Shown here piece by piece: positions 24,973 to 34,548 of a stretch of DNA of 64,000 nucleotides. Source of the DNA: Flavobacterium collinsii (GTDB lineage: Bacteria > Bacteroidota > Bacteroidia > Flavobacteriales > Flavobacteriaceae); NCBI RefSeq assembly GCF_902804485.1, contig NZ_CADCST010000102.1, positions 1 through 64,000 of the forward strand, written 5' to 3'. A program made the position numbers and the translations under genes. The notes beneath the pieces are model-generated. The model was not told the origin of the DNA, did not search any database, and saw only the letters and a program-made list of their open reading frames with translations. The stretch's first letter is position 1. Every line of letters begins with the position of its first letter.

Positions 24973-26031
24973 CTAATACCTGTAAACAAATGCATTGATA
25001 TTCATTCCTGCTCCGACAGAGGCAAAAATGACAACATCTCCTTTGTTTATTTCATGATTTTCCAGTTTACCCTGAATCAATAAGTCGTATAGGGTAGGCA
25101 CTGTAGCAACGCTGGAGTTTCCTAAGTCATGAATGCACATTGGCATAACATTTTCAGGAGGTGTTTTGTCGTATAGTTTATAGAATCGGGCAATAATTGC
25201 CTCGTCCATTTTTTCGTTGGCCTGATGAATCAGAATTTTTTTGACTTCATCGATAGCGATTCCACTTTTATCTAAGCAGCTTTTCATAGCACATGGAACT
25301 TGACTTAAGGCGAATTCGTATATCTTACGTCCGTACATTTTGATGTATTTAATGTCCGGATCTAAATCAGGGTTGTATGATTTTCCAAAGTATAGGTAGT
25401 TAGCTTCCTCATTGGCAAAAGTAGCACTCTCGTAAGATAACAACCCGGCTTCATCATCAGAAGCTTCTAAAATTGAAGCACCTGCTCCATCAGAGTAAAT
25501 CATCGAATCGCGATCGTGATCGTCAACCACTCTTGAAAGGGTTTCGGCACCAATTACTAAAACTCTTTTTGCCATACCAGATTTTATAAAAGCATTCGCT
25601 TGCAGAACACCTTCAATCCACCCTGGGCACCCAAAAAGAATATCGTAAGCGACACATTTCGGGTTTTTAATATTTAATTTGTTTTTTACACGTGTTGCTA
25701 AACTCGGTAAAATATCAGTTTGATGTGTTCCTGATTTTACATCGCCAAAGTTATGCGCAAAAATAATGTAATCTAAAGTTTCGCGATCGATCTTCGCATT
25801 TTCAAGCGCTCTTTCGGCAGCAAAAAAAGCAAGATCAGATGAGGTATGATGGTCTTCGGCGTAGCGGCGATTTTCGATTCCGGTAATGCCTTTAAATTTT
25901 TTTATTACAACTTCGTTAGGGTAACCAAAAGGAGTTCCGTCTTCATTTAAAAAAACATGATCGCCAAAGTCAGTATTGCTTACTTCTTTATTAGGAATGT
26001 AACTTCCTATACCTATTATTTTTATTTTCAT
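24973..26031 (-). CDS. 3-oxoacyl-ACP synthase III family protein
   Basis: A 352-residue thiolase-fold condensing enzyme from ATG 26031 (MKIKIIGIGSYIPNKEVSN). A longer frame to 26109 exists, but its first 26 residues do not look like the family. Active-site Cys in YDILFGCPGWIEG, His in LIHQANEKM and Asn in HDLGNSSVATVP give the C-H-N triad of KAS III. This family primes fatty acid or aryl-polyene-like chains from acyl-CoA. It could be a second FabH or a specialised ketosynthase; the C-P-G variation around the Cys differs from the common A-A-C-A-G of housekeeping FabH. Confidence 0.87.
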   Translation of the reverse strand: MKIKIIGIGSYIPNKEVSNTDFGDHVFLNEDGTPFGYPNEVVIKKFKGITGIENRRYAEDHHTSSDLAFFAAERALENAKIDRETLDYIIFAHNFGDVKSGTHQTDILPSLATRVKNKLNIKNPKCVAYDILFGCPGWIEGVLQANAFIKSGMAKRVLVIGAETLSRVVDDHDRDSMIYSDGAGASILEASDDEAGLLSYESATFANEEANYLYFGKSYNPDLDPDIKYIKMYGRKIYEFALSQVPCAMKSCLDKSGIAIDEVKKILIHQANEKMDEAIIARFYKLYDKTPPENVMPMCIHDLGNSSVATVPTLYDLLIQGKLENHEINKGDVVIFASVGAGMNINAFVYRY

Positions 26032-26296
26032 TATTCCTTTATTGTCCGGTAAATTTATTGCTAAAGTATAAATAAAATCATGATAACTATCATAAAAAAT
26101 ACTATGCACGCATATAATTGTGGAATAGTAATTTTTTGCGACATATATTGTTTATTTTCTAATGAATTTTAGATTTTATCGAGATTTCAAACGTTTGCGA
26201 TTGAGGGTATATTGGCTTGCTTTTGTTAATTAAAACAGAAATTTTTTTGATTTGTTACAAATGAAACATAAGTACGAAAAAGTGTTTGAAATAGAA

Positions 26297-26327
26297 AACC
26301 CGACGGTTTTGAAACCTGTCGGGTTTG
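26297..26327 (-). terminator. Terminator of gcvP
   Basis: AACCCGAC ggttttgaaacct GTCGGGTT, 29 bp after the gcvP stop on the - strand, followed by TTTTC. Confidence 0.8.
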
Positions 26328-26355
26328 AGTATGTATGTAAAGAAAAATTTATTTC

Positions 26356-29205
26356 TTAGTTTTCCATGTAAGCTTCAATAGGAGCACAGCTACATACTAA
26401 GTTTCGGTCACCGTATGCATCGTCTACACGACGAACTGATGGCCAGAATTTATTGTCAGCAATATACTCTAATGGGTAAGCTGCTTTTTCTCTCGAATAA
26501 GGGAAATCCCAAGTATCATTAGTTAACATTGCTAATGTATGAGGTGCATTTTTTAATACATTATTTTTATCATCTGCTGTTGCAGCTTCGATTTCTTTTC
26601 TAATTGAAATTAGAGCGTCACAGAAACGATCTAACTCTGCTAAATCTTCAGATTCTGTAGGTTCAATCATTAGAGTTCCGGCAACCGGGAAAGAAACTGT
26701 AGGAGCGTGGAAACCATAATCCATTAAACGCTTTGCGATGTCACCAACTTCAATTCCGTTTTCTTTAAACGAACGGCAATCTAAGATCATTTCGTGAGCA
26801 GCTCTTCCGCATTCTCCTGTATAAAGAATTGGGTAGTGTCCTTCGAAACGAGTTTTCATGTAGTTCGCGTTTAGGATAGCGTGCTCTGTAGCACTTTTTA
26901 ATCCTTCAGCTCCCATCATTGTGATGTAACCGTAAGAGATTAAGCATACTAAAGCTGATCCGTAAGGTGCAGATGAAATAGCTGTAATAGCTTGTTCACC
27001 GCCTACTTTTAAGATTGGGTTTGTTGGTAAAAATGGAACTAGTTTTTCGTTCACACAAATTGGTCCAACTCCAGGTCCACCACCACCGTGAGGAATAGCG
27101 AATGTTTTGTGTAAGTTTAAGTGACAAACGTCAGCACCAATTGTAGCAGGGTTAGTTAATCCAACCTGAGCATTCATATTAGCACCATCCATATATACTA
27201 ATCCGCCATTATCGTGGATTAATTTCGTGATTTCAATGATTGAAGATTCGAAAACTCCGTGAGTAGAAGGATAGGTTACCATTAAACAAGATAAATCATC
27301 TTTGTGTTCAATCGCTTTTTCTCTTAAATCTTCTACATCAATATTTCCTTCCGGAGTCGTTTTAGTAACGATGATTTTCATTCCGGCCATAGCTGCAGAA
27401 GCAGGATTGGTTCCGTGAGCTGATGAAGGAATTAAACATACATTACGGTGACTATCGCCTCTTGATAAATGGTAAGCACGGATAGCCATTAAACCTGCAT
27501 ACTCTCCCTGAGCTCCTGAATTAGGCTGCAATGTTGTTCCGGCAAATCCGGTAATTACATTTAATTGCTGCTCTAATTTTTTAAGCATTGTGATATAACC
27601 TTCAGCTTGTTCTACTGGTGCAAAAGGGTGAATGCTGTTCCAGTTTGGCATTGACAACGGTAACATTTCTGAAGCTGCGTTTAATTTCATTGTACAAGAA
27701 CCTAATGAAATCATAGAGTGATTTAAGGATAAATCTTTACGCTCTAACTTTTTGATGTAACGCATCAACTGACTTTCTGAATGATGATTGTTGAATACAT
27801 CATGTGTTAAGAAAGGAGACGTTCTTTCTAATGAAGCCGGTAACTGACTTGCCGCAGATAATTCAGAAACGGTAAAAGTTTCTTTTCCTAAAGCTTCAGC
27901 AAAAATGGAAATAATTTGGTTGATGTCCGCAATTGAAGTCGTTTCGTTAAATGAAATCGAAATGGATTCGGCATCAGGATAGAAGAAGTTTACTTCGTTT
28001 TTCTCCGCAACAGCTTTTACTTTTTGAGCGTCAGCTTTTACTAAAATAGTATCAAAGTAAGCAGTGTTGGTTTGGTAAACGCCTAACTTATTTAAAGCTT
28101 CAGCAGCAGTAACTGCAGATGAGTGAACTTTGTTTGCAATGTATTGTAATCCTTTTGGACCGTGATAAACCGCGTACATTCCAGCCATAACAGCCAATAA
28201 AACCTGAGCGGTACAAATATTTGAAGTTGCTTTTTCACGTTTAATGTGCTGCTCACGAGTTCCTAATGCCATACGTAAAGCACGGTTTCCGTTTACATCG
28301 ATAGATACTCCGATGATACGACCCGGCATAGATCGTTTGTATTCTTCTTTAGTTGCGAAGAAAGCGGCGTGAGGACCACCATAGCCCATTGGTACACCAA
28401 AACGTTGTGAAGTTCCAACTACTACAGCTGCGCCCATTTCTCCAGGAGAAGTTAAAGCGGCTAACGATAAAATATCGGCAGCAAAGGCAACTTTGATTTC
28501 ATTTTCTTTTGCTTTCGCAACAAAAGCACTATAATCGTTTACCTGACCATATTTTCCTGGGTATTGTAAAATAGCTCCGAAAAATTCATTTGAGAAATCA
28601 AATGTTTCGTGGTTTCCAACTACTAATTCAATTCCGATAGGAGTCGAACGCGTTTGTAGTATGGATAAAGTCTGTGGTAAAATTTCTTCAGAAACGAAGA
28701 ATTTGTTTGTATTGTTTTTCTTTTGGTCACGTGTACGAACGTCAAATAGTAACGCCATTGCTTCTGCAGCAGCAGTTCCTTCATCTAATAAAGAAGCATT
28801 TGCGATTTCCATCCCTGTTAATTCAATAACTGTAGTCTGGAAATTTAAAATAGCTTCAAGACGACCTTGAGCAATTTCAGCCTGATAAGGAGTATAAGCA
28901 GTGTACCATCCTGGATTCTCAAAAATATTTCTTTGAATTGGAGCCGGAACGATAGTTGGATGATAACCCAAACCAATATATGATTTGAATACTTTATTTT
29001 TCTTTCCTAATTGCTGAATATGGTTTGCGAATTCGTACTCCGTCATCGCAGGGTCTAAGTTTAAGGGTGCTTTTAGACGAATGTCATCCGGAAGGGTTTC
29101 ATAAACAAGTTGTTCGATCGATTCAACTCCAATAGTCTGTAACATGTGTTGAAGATCTGTTTCTCTTGGACCAATGTGTCTTAAAGCAAAAGCATCTGTT
29201 TTCAT
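26356..29205 (-). CDS. gcvP: Glycine dehydrogenase (decarboxylating), P-protein
   Basis: A 949-residue single-chain P-protein of the glycine cleavage system. It decarboxylates glycine with PLP and passes the aminomethyl group to the lipoyl H-protein. N-terminal half starts MKTDAFALRHIGPRE. The PLP lysine lies in HLNLHKTFAIPHGGGGPGVG in the C-terminal half (~residue 705). Length is full. A -7-like box TAATTTTG lies ~25-45 bp upstream of the start. Single gene with its own terminator. Confidence 0.97.
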   Translation of the reverse strand: MKTDAFALRHIGPRETDLQHMLQTIGVESIEQLVYETLPDDIRLKAPLNLDPAMTEYEFANHIQQLGKKNKVFKSYIGLGYHPTIVPAPIQRNIFENPGWYTAYTPYQAEIAQGRLEAILNFQTTVIELTGMEIANASLLDEGTAAAEAMALLFDVRTRDQKKNNTNKFFVSEEILPQTLSILQTRSTPIGIELVVGNHETFDFSNEFFGAILQYPGKYGQVNDYSAFVAKAKENEIKVAFAADILSLAALTSPGEMGAAVVVGTSQRFGVPMGYGGPHAAFFATKEEYKRSMPGRIIGVSIDVNGNRALRMALGTREQHIKREKATSNICTAQVLLAVMAGMYAVYHGPKGLQYIANKVHSSAVTAAEALNKLGVYQTNTAYFDTILVKADAQKVKAVAEKNEVNFFYPDAESISISFNETTSIADINQIISIFAEALGKETFTVSELSAASQLPASLERTSPFLTHDVFNNHHSESQLMRYIKKLERKDLSLNHSMISLGSCTMKLNAASEMLPLSMPNWNSIHPFAPVEQAEGYITMLKKLEQQLNVITGFAGTTLQPNSGAQGEYAGLMAIRAYHLSRGDSHRNVCLIPSSAHGTNPASAAMAGMKIIVTKTTPEGNIDVEDLREKAIEHKDDLSCLMVTYPSTHGVFESSIIEITKLIHDNGGLVYMDGANMNAQVGLTNPATIGADVCHLNLHKTFAIPHGGGGPGVGPICVNEKLVPFLPTNPILKVGGEQAITAISSAPYGSALVCLISYGYITMMGAEGLKSATEHAILNANYMKTRFEGHYPILYTGECGRAAHEMILDCRSFKENGIEVGDIAKRLMDYGFHAPTVSFPVAGTLMIEPTESEDLAELDRFCDALISIRKEIEAATADDKNNVLKNAPHTLAMLTNDTWDFPYSREKAAYPLEYIADNKFWPSVRRVDDAYGDRNLVCSCAPIEAYMEN

Positions 29206-29340
29206 ATAGTAGTAAAAGTGTTGTTTTTTAGTCGCGCAAAATTAAGTATTAATAATAATTTATTGCACATTTTTAACTTCATTTTTTATGAAATTTTCAA
29301 TTAAAGATATGGTTTGTTAATAATTGATTAGATTTGAATA

Positions 29341-30153
29341 ATGAAAGTGTTAAAGTACATATTAGATTTTTACCTGAATGGCAGTATTCATGTGGCTTTA
29401 TCATGTTACGCACTCATTCGTATTACTTTTCATGTGTTTCATATTCAGTACGATGAGTCAATGGCTTTGTTTGGTTTTTTTGGAACAATTGTGGGGTATA
29501 ATTTTGTTAAATACGATGTTTTGGTTCGTGTTCAGAAGAAAACAATTGGTAACCAATTGAAAATTATTGCAGTTTTGAGTTTTATTTCACTGATATTAGT
29601 GGGGTATTATTTTTTTCAGTTGAAACGAATTACTCAAATTATTTCGATTGTAATTTTTCTGATAACGGCACTTTATACCCTTCCGTTTTTCCCGAATAGA
29701 AGGAATGCACGAAATTGGGCAGGCGTAAAAATTTATATTGTCGCAGTTTGCTGGGTGGGAGCGACGCTGGTTTTACCGTTAATAAATGCAGGAATTCCGT
29801 TTACCAGTGACTTTTTTATAAAATGCATTCAGCGTTTCATTTTGGTTTTTGTTCTGGTTTTGGTTTTTGAAATTATTGATCTGGCCAATGACGATCCACA
29901 TTTGCAAACGGTTCCGCAAACAATAGGAGTAAAGCGAACCAAAATTTTGGGACTCTTGTTGCTAATTCCTTTTTGGAGCTTAGAAGTTTTTGTTTCTACT
30001 TTTAATTATCATGATGCTTTTATCAATTTGATCATGGTTCTCATACTCATGTTGTTTATTGTGTTTGCAAATCCAAATCGGTCCAAATATTATACTTCAT
30101 TTTGGGTGGAAAGCGTACCGATATTTTGGTGGCTGATGACTGTATTTTTATAA
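29341..30153 (+). CDS. UbiA-like polytopic membrane protein
   Basis: A 270-residue protein with about eight membrane helices. VLVFEIIDLANDDPHLQTVPQTIGVKRTKILG (~179-210) has the spacing of the second Asp-rich motif and following loop of UbiA prenyltransferases. The first Asp-rich loop (NDxxDxxxD) is not clearly present; FVKYDVLVRVQKKT is the corresponding place. Probably a diverged UbiA-like protein without proven transferase activity. Followed by a small membrane protein after a 20-bp gap. Confidence 0.6.
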   Translation: MKVLKYILDFYLNGSIHVALSCYALIRITFHVFHIQYDESMALFGFFGTIVGYNFVKYDVLVRVQKKTIGNQLKIIAVLSFISLILVGYYFFQLKRITQIISIVIFLITALYTLPFFPNRRNARNWAGVKIYIVAVCWVGATLVLPLINAGIPFTSDFFIKCIQRFILVFVLVLVFEIIDLANDDPHLQTVPQTIGVKRTKILGLLLLIPFWSLEVFVSTFNYHDAFINLIMVLILMLFIVFANPNRSKYYTSFWVESVPIFWWLMTVFL

Positions 30154-30173
30154 ATTATATAATTAAAATATTT

Positions 30174-30584
30174 ATGAAAGAAGGAGAACAAGAAATAATA
30201 TACTTCTTAAGATTTCGATTTACGTTTCTACAGTTTTTAGCATTGTTTTTTGGGTGGAATTTCTTTATCTGTTTTATTTGGCCGGTTATGATTGACTCCT
30301 ATTTTGGAGTTACAATTTTTGTCTGCGCTTTTTCTTTGGTATTTGCAATTGCAGTAAATAATTCGCTGGCTTTACTTTTATTAATATTATTTCATATCAA
30401 TAAGAGTATTGTAATTTTTTATCAGCGGGTAATGCTTTTTATTAGTGCTTATTTAGGCACTTGTGTTTTTAGTTGGTTTATGCCGCCTATGAGTATTTAT
30501 GTTTTTCTTGAACATTTATTTATTAATACACTTACTATTTTTTTGTATTATACAATGGCAATGAAAGGAACTAATAATGATTAA
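30174..30584 (+). CDS. Small integral membrane protein, function unknown
   Basis: From ATG 30174 (MKEGEQEIIYFLRF), 136 residues with about four hydrophobic helices (~18-35, 42-66, 78-95, 108-128). An upstream start at 30102 would overlap the previous gene by 50 bp and is unlikely. No family recognised. The 3' end overlaps the convergent SRPBCC gene by 14 bp. Confidence 0.65.
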   Translation: MKEGEQEIIYFLRFRFTFLQFLALFFGWNFFICFIWPVMIDSYFGVTIFVCAFSLVFAIAVNNSLALLLLILFHINKSIVIFYQRVMLFISAYLGTCVFSWFMPPMSIYVFLEHLFINTLTIFLYYTMAMKGTNND

Positions 30585-31032
30585 TAATTTCAGAATTTTG
30601 CTTTAGAATTTTATTTCTTTCTAAAAGGAAATTAGTAAGGTGTTTTTTCAAAAAGAAGTAGTCAAATAGTTTTCCGAACAGTCCAAAAGGAGTTTCGTAA
30701 TGCAGTTTGTCTTTCATGATAGTAAATCCTTCTTTTTCTTCAAAAAAATGTTCATGCTTAAATGATTTGAATTTTCCTTCCTCCATTTCATCTGTAAAGT
30801 AATCGTAAAAATGCATTGTCGTTATTCTGCTTTTATGGGTAAGGTAAAAGCCGAAGTGTTTTCCTCGCCAGGTTACGGTTTCACCAAGATTTATTAAACC
30901 GGAAGTTATCCCTGCAATTGCGACCTCACTTGTTTTGCTGGCAGACTGTTGATGAACGTCAATGTTTCGGGCAGCATCGAAAACTATTTTTTGTGGTGCT
31001 TTTATTCGGGTTGTAAGGTTTAGGGCTGTCAT
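30571..31032 (-). CDS. SRPBCC family protein
   Basis: A 153-residue START/Bet v1-like domain protein. TTRIKAPQKIVFDAARNIDVHQ at the start, WRGKHFGFYLTHKSRITTM in the middle and GLFGKLFDYFFLKKHLTNFLLERN at the end match the common bacterial cell-division-inhibitor-like SRPBCC group next to TIGR01777 epimerases. Such domains bind hydrophobic ligands. The TIGR01777-type epimerase gene lies 515 bp upstream on the same strand. Confidence 0.82.
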   Translation of the reverse strand: MTALNLTTRIKAPQKIVFDAARNIDVHQQSASKTSEVAIAGITSGLINLGETVTWRGKHFGFYLTHKSRITTMHFYDYFTDEMEEGKFKSFKHEHFFEEKEGFTIMKDKLHYETPFGLFGKLFDYFFLKKHLTNFLLERNKILKQNSEIINHY

Positions 31033-31050
31033 TTGCGGTGTTAATTGTTT

Positions 31051-31490
31051 AGTCCCTACGGGACATTTTTTAGGTTAGAGATATGAGCGTTACCGATATG
31101 TAATCTCTCCGAGATTAATTGACTTGGTAAAGTCCCTACGGGACATTTTTTTAGGTTTGGGATATGAGGGTTACTGATATGTAATCTCTCCGAGATTAAT
31201 TGACTTAGTAAAGTCCCTACGGGACATTTTGTCTAGAAAGGATACATTATCATTATATTACTCCTAAGGAAGCAGTTTCACGGATTGAAGCGTAACGATT
31301 AATTAAAATTAAATAGATGGGCGAATTAATCTCGGAGAGATTACAGATTGGTAAAAAAGTTACTCCGCTCCGAAAAACTGTCCCGTAGGGACTATACCTA
31401 ACTTAGCGCATAAGTTGGCTCCGTTAGGAGTAATATCTTGGTAAAAAAGTTATTCCACCCCTGAGAATGTCCCGTAGGGACTATACCAGA
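31051..31490. repeat. Composite palindromic repeat array (mosaic element)
   Basis: Three AGTCCCTACGGGAC palindromes at 31051, 31131 and 31212 are spaced 80-81 bp. Between them, TAATCTCTCCGAGATTA occurs at 31101 and 31182. The right half holds inverted material: CTCGGAGAGATTA (~31331), GTCCCGTAGGGACT at 31380 and 31469, and TTAGGAGTAATA (31424) facing TATTACTCCTAA (~31255). The 515-bp gap between the SRPBCC and epimerase genes is nearly filled by this element and has no gene. Confidence 0.85.
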
Positions 31491-31547
31491 TTTAGCACAG
31501 AGTGATTTTCGTAGCTTTTTTGGTTTCAGTACGCCACTTTGGTTCTT

Positions 31548-32456
31548 TTAGGATAAGAGATTTTGGAAAGCCGAATCAATATTTTCAAACTTAAACTTAA
31601 AATCTTTTTCTAAAAGTCGTTTCGGAATTACATTTCTGCTCTTTAAAACCAATTCAGTTTCAGTTCGAATGAAAAAAGATCCGATTTCCAGAAAGAAGGT
31701 ATTGAGTGGAATTCCAAAAGGAAAACCAACTGCTTTTTGTAGCTTCTTCATAAAATCAATATTGGGTATGGGACTTGGCGATACAATATTTATAACACCG
31801 GTTATTTCTTTTTCAAGGATAAATTCGATTGCATTTGCAAAATCATCTTCGTGAATCCAACTTATAAATTGATTTCCTTTTCCTTGTTTTCCTCCAAAGC
31901 CAATTTTAGCCAAAGTTTTTAACGGAATAAAAGCACCGCCTTTTTTGCCCAGAACGATTGAAGTCCTCAAGGAGGTTTTTAATGTCTTGGGAGTTTTGGT
32001 TTTAAAAAAGGCTTTCTCCCAGGAAAGAGCAACATTTATAGAAAAATCATTTCCTATTTCTCCTTCTGTTTCATCCATTTGTTTATCGCGAGAAAATCGG
32101 TAAATGGTAGCAGTAGAGGAGTTCAACCAGTGTTTTGGAGGGTTTTTGCATTTTAAAACAGCTTCGTTTAAAATTTTGGTACTTTCGATTCTGGACAGTA
32201 AAATTTCTTTTTTATTCTTTTGGGTGTAACGACAATCAACAGATTTTCCTGCAAGGTTAATTAATGCCGTTGCATGTTCCAGTTCATTTTCCCAACCCGA
32301 AAAAGTTTTGGCATTCCAGTTTACATATTTGATACCATCAATGATTTGAGATTTTCCACGGGTCAGAATTACGATTTCTTCAAATTTGTTTTTGAAATGA
32401 TTGACCAAAACCTGACCTAGAAATCCTGTCCCGGCTGCGATTATAAGTTTATTCAT
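31548..32456 (-). CDS. TIGR01777-type NAD-dependent epimerase
   Basis: A 302-residue Rossmann-fold extended SDR. LIIAAGTGFLGQVLVNHF (~4-21) is the nucleotide-binding motif with GxGxxG-like spacing. ALINLAGKSVDCRYTQKNKKEIL (~86-108) and WLNSSTATIYRF (~135-146) are hallmarks of the TIGR01777/SulA-homologue family. C-terminal DUF1731-like segment (VLKSRNVIPKRLLEKDFKFKF) present. Its real substrate is unknown in most species. It appears to lie in the leftward transcription unit with DCC1, DUF2071 and a membrane protein. Confidence 0.9.
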   Translation of the reverse strand: MNKLIIAAGTGFLGQVLVNHFKNKFEEIVILTRGKSQIIDGIKYVNWNAKTFSGWENELEHATALINLAGKSVDCRYTQKNKKEILLSRIESTKILNEAVLKCKNPPKHWLNSSTATIYRFSRDKQMDETEGEIGNDFSINVALSWEKAFFKTKTPKTLKTSLRTSIVLGKKGGAFIPLKTLAKIGFGGKQGKGNQFISWIHEDDFANAIEFILEKEITGVINIVSPSPIPNIDFMKKLQKAVGFPFGIPLNTFFLEIGSFFIRTETELVLKSRNVIPKRLLEKDFKFKFENIDSAFQNLLS

Positions 32457-32560
32457 GTTTGAGTGTTTTTAACCAAGAATTACACGAATTATTTTTTGCG
32501 AAAGTAATCAGGTAAAAAAGCATTTCGCAAAAATTCATGAAATTTGTGGGACTAACATAA

Positions 32561-33379
32561 TTAGTTCAAAATTAATAATAAAGCAATTATTCGATACAAT
32601 ATCCAGGTAAGGCAAAGATATTTTGGAAGTTTTAAAATTTTGATTCTTCTAAAATGTTCTTTAAACATAATAAAAACTGTTATCCCAAACCAAGCCAGAA
32701 CTAAAAGATCAGGAATATTTGCAAATTGATTTGCGATCAAAATGGGTAATAGGATGAGTGAGCCCATTAAAGAAACGGTCATTAAATTTCCAATATAATT
32801 GAGAAAAGTCTTTTGATCTGTTTTTAGCATAAACATACTTTGAAATACAATTTGACCTAAGGTTAAAACAGCCTCCCTCAAAATAGTGGTTTGGGGCAGA
32901 ATTGAAATCAAATTGGAATATTGGAACAATACGAATGTCGTTATTGTTGAGGCAAATGCTATAAAGAGAAAACGATAGCTGTAATTATAATCGGGGGTGC
33001 ATTGTAATTTGTTTTCTTCCTTTATTTCTCCGGGAATTATCACTTTTCTGTTGTAAGAAACAAAAGAATATAGTTTTCTCAGTATGAAATGAACAGGTTT
33101 TATCTTTCCCATTTTTTCAATCCACGGAAATGAATATCCTATAACTTTCAGTAAACTGTCGACACCATAAAGTACTGTTTTGGTTGTATTATCGATTAAC
33201 GCAATTTCATTTGGTGCACGTTTGAGATCCACAAAATTTTGTTCCTCTTCCGATAACTGACAATATGATTTTCTTCCGTTTTGATCTAACATACCGCTTT
33301 TTACAAAGCCGGTAGTGTACAAGTTGCAAAGCGGACAATCTTCATCGTAAAGTAAGGTTTGGTTTTCTAGCGTTTTCAT
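32561..33379 (-). CDS. DCC (DUF393) thiol-oxidoreductase-like membrane protein
   Basis: A 272-residue protein. Residues 1-120 are a DUF393 domain: LLYDEDCPLCNLYTTGFVKS (~9-28) carries the DxxCPxC motif, and VDSLLKVIGYSFPW follows. Residues ~130-270 form about five membrane helices, a fusion of DCC domain to a membrane unit. A redox function on thiols is inferred from CPLC. Part of the leftward operon controlled by the GbsR-type regulator. Confidence 0.82.
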   Translation of the reverse strand: MKTLENQTLLYDEDCPLCNLYTTGFVKSGMLDQNGRKSYCQLSEEEQNFVDLKRAPNEIALIDNTTKTVLYGVDSLLKVIGYSFPWIEKMGKIKPVHFILRKLYSFVSYNRKVIIPGEIKEENKLQCTPDYNYSYRFLFIAFASTITTFVLFQYSNLISILPQTTILREAVLTLGQIVFQSMFMLKTDQKTFLNYIGNLMTVSLMGSLILLPILIANQFANIPDLLVLAWFGITVFIMFKEHFRRIKILKLPKYLCLTWILYRIIALLLILN

Positions 33380-33408
33380 GTTTTCTGGTTTTAAAGGTTT
33401 GGAATTGA

Positions 33409-34146
33409 TTAGTACATTTCTTCTAAAATGGGAATGATTTGCAGTTTTCTTTTATTTTGAACAGTAATTTCTGAACCTTTAGCTAAGAAAACTGAAGCAG
33501 GTTTTGCATTTTGAAGAAACTGAAAATCCTTTCCGTATGTTTTTTGAAAATCGATATCAATATTGTGATTTAAAACTTCGAATTGTTCCCATCTCGGATG
33601 TTGCACTTCATACTCAAAAGTCGTTTCTTCATCAATTTTGGTATATCCGAAATAATGCTCTGTAATGAATTCTGCTTCAGAATCAACATCAATCTCGGTT
33701 AAATTTCTTTTAGTCTCCAGCTGAATTGTATTCCATTTTTCTTCCTTTTTCCATTGATAGATGAAAATAGTACTGTTCTCGTTATCAATAATGCTGTGAT
33801 TCATTTTTTGAGTTTCATAATGTTCCTGATACAAAGTATTGGCCATATAAGTGATAACTTTTTTAGGAACAATTTCTTTTATGAAAACAACGCCGCGTTT
33901 CCATTCTCCATTTTCAAAACGTTTTACATAGAACCTTAAATTAACTTCTTCAAAATTGATATGAAACGGAACTTTTAATCCTAAAACTTTTGTGTTTTTA
34001 AACATGAAACCAACTAAACTCACATAACATTTGTTGTTCCAGATATCTATTTCAGTTCCGCCGGGAATATATTTTTCTAAAATTTCAGCATCAATTTCGT
34101 AATTAAAAAGGGCTAAGTTTTTCCATTCTGCTTTTAAGAAATTCAT
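33409..34146 (-). CDS. DUF2071 family protein (YqjF-like)
   Basis: A 245-residue protein. MNFLKAEWKNLALFNYEIDAEILEKYIPGGTEID at the start, here recognised by WKNLALFNY and the Pro-Gly turn, then CYVSLVGFMFKNTKVLGLKVPFH and NLRFYVKR are the conserved DUF2071 blocks. Soluble, function unknown. It overlaps the upstream gene by 4 bp (ATGA), so translation is coupled. Confidence 0.85.
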   Translation of the reverse strand: MNFLKAEWKNLALFNYEIDAEILEKYIPGGTEIDIWNNKCYVSLVGFMFKNTKVLGLKVPFHINFEEVNLRFYVKRFENGEWKRGVVFIKEIVPKKVITYMANTLYQEHYETQKMNHSIIDNENSTIFIYQWKKEEKWNTIQLETKRNLTEIDVDSEAEFITEHYFGYTKIDEETTFEYEVQHPRWEQFEVLNHNIDIDFQKTYGKDFQFLQNAKPASVFLAKGSEITVQNKRKLQIIPILEEMY

Positions 34147-34481
34147 AGGTTTTCTTTTTTATAGATTAGTACTGAAAGATAGATAGCCAGTAAGGGAGGA
34201 ACAGCCAGTAAAAAATTATTCAATATTTGATAGATGCGGAAATACGAAGAGATAAAGTATACGGCAAAATATAAAAGAACTCCAATTATATAGATTTGAA
34301 GATATCGGTTGTGAGGTTCTTTAAGGATCATTTTTATTCCAATTAAAACCTGAATAATACCAGTAAGAATAGTGGAAAGCAAAGAAAAAAAGAAAGCGCC
34401 TTCTTTAGCAATAGGATAAGTGATTAAAATTAAAAACGGAAGTCCTACGGCAAAAGTGTTGAGTTGTTTTATAGTTTTCAT
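34143..34481 (-). CDS. Small four-helix membrane protein
   Basis: A 112-residue protein with four hydrophobic segments (~10-24, 28-50, 62-79, 88-106). No family recognised. It is the first gene of the leftward operon with DUF2071 and probably the DCC and epimerase genes. A perfect palindrome AAACTTTCA-N8-TGAAAGTTT lies 16 bp upstream of its start and is identical to one upstream of the regulator gene. Confidence 0.7.
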   Translation of the reverse strand: MKTIKQLNTFAVGLPFLILITYPIAKEGAFFFSLLSTILTGIIQVLIGIKMILKEPHNRYLQIYIIGVLLYFAVYFISSYFRIYQILNNFLLAVPPLLAIYLSVLIYKKENL

Positions 34482-34497
34482 AATTATTGTTTGTTTT

Positions 34498-34523
34498 AAA
34501 CTTTCAGAAAAAAATGAAAGTTT
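34498..34523 (-). promoter_or_regulatory. Candidate GbsR-type operator 1
   Basis: AAACTTTCA (34498-34506), 8-nt spacer, TGAAAGTTT (34515-34523). Identical in half sites and spacing to the site at 35078-35103. It is positioned to control the operon beginning at 34481. Confidence 0.75.
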
Positions 34524-34548
34524 TGATTAAATTTTTTTAGTTTGAAGG

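Noticed and set aside
26032-26109. 26-residue N-terminal extension of the KAS III protein
   Set aside because: KAS III proteins begin with a short strand as in MKIKIIGIG; the extension has no family similarity.
31051-31230. CRISPR array with ~30-bp repeats
   Set aside because: Units of ~80 bp are similar over their entire length, including the segments between palindromes, and there is no cas gene; it is a tandem repeat element.
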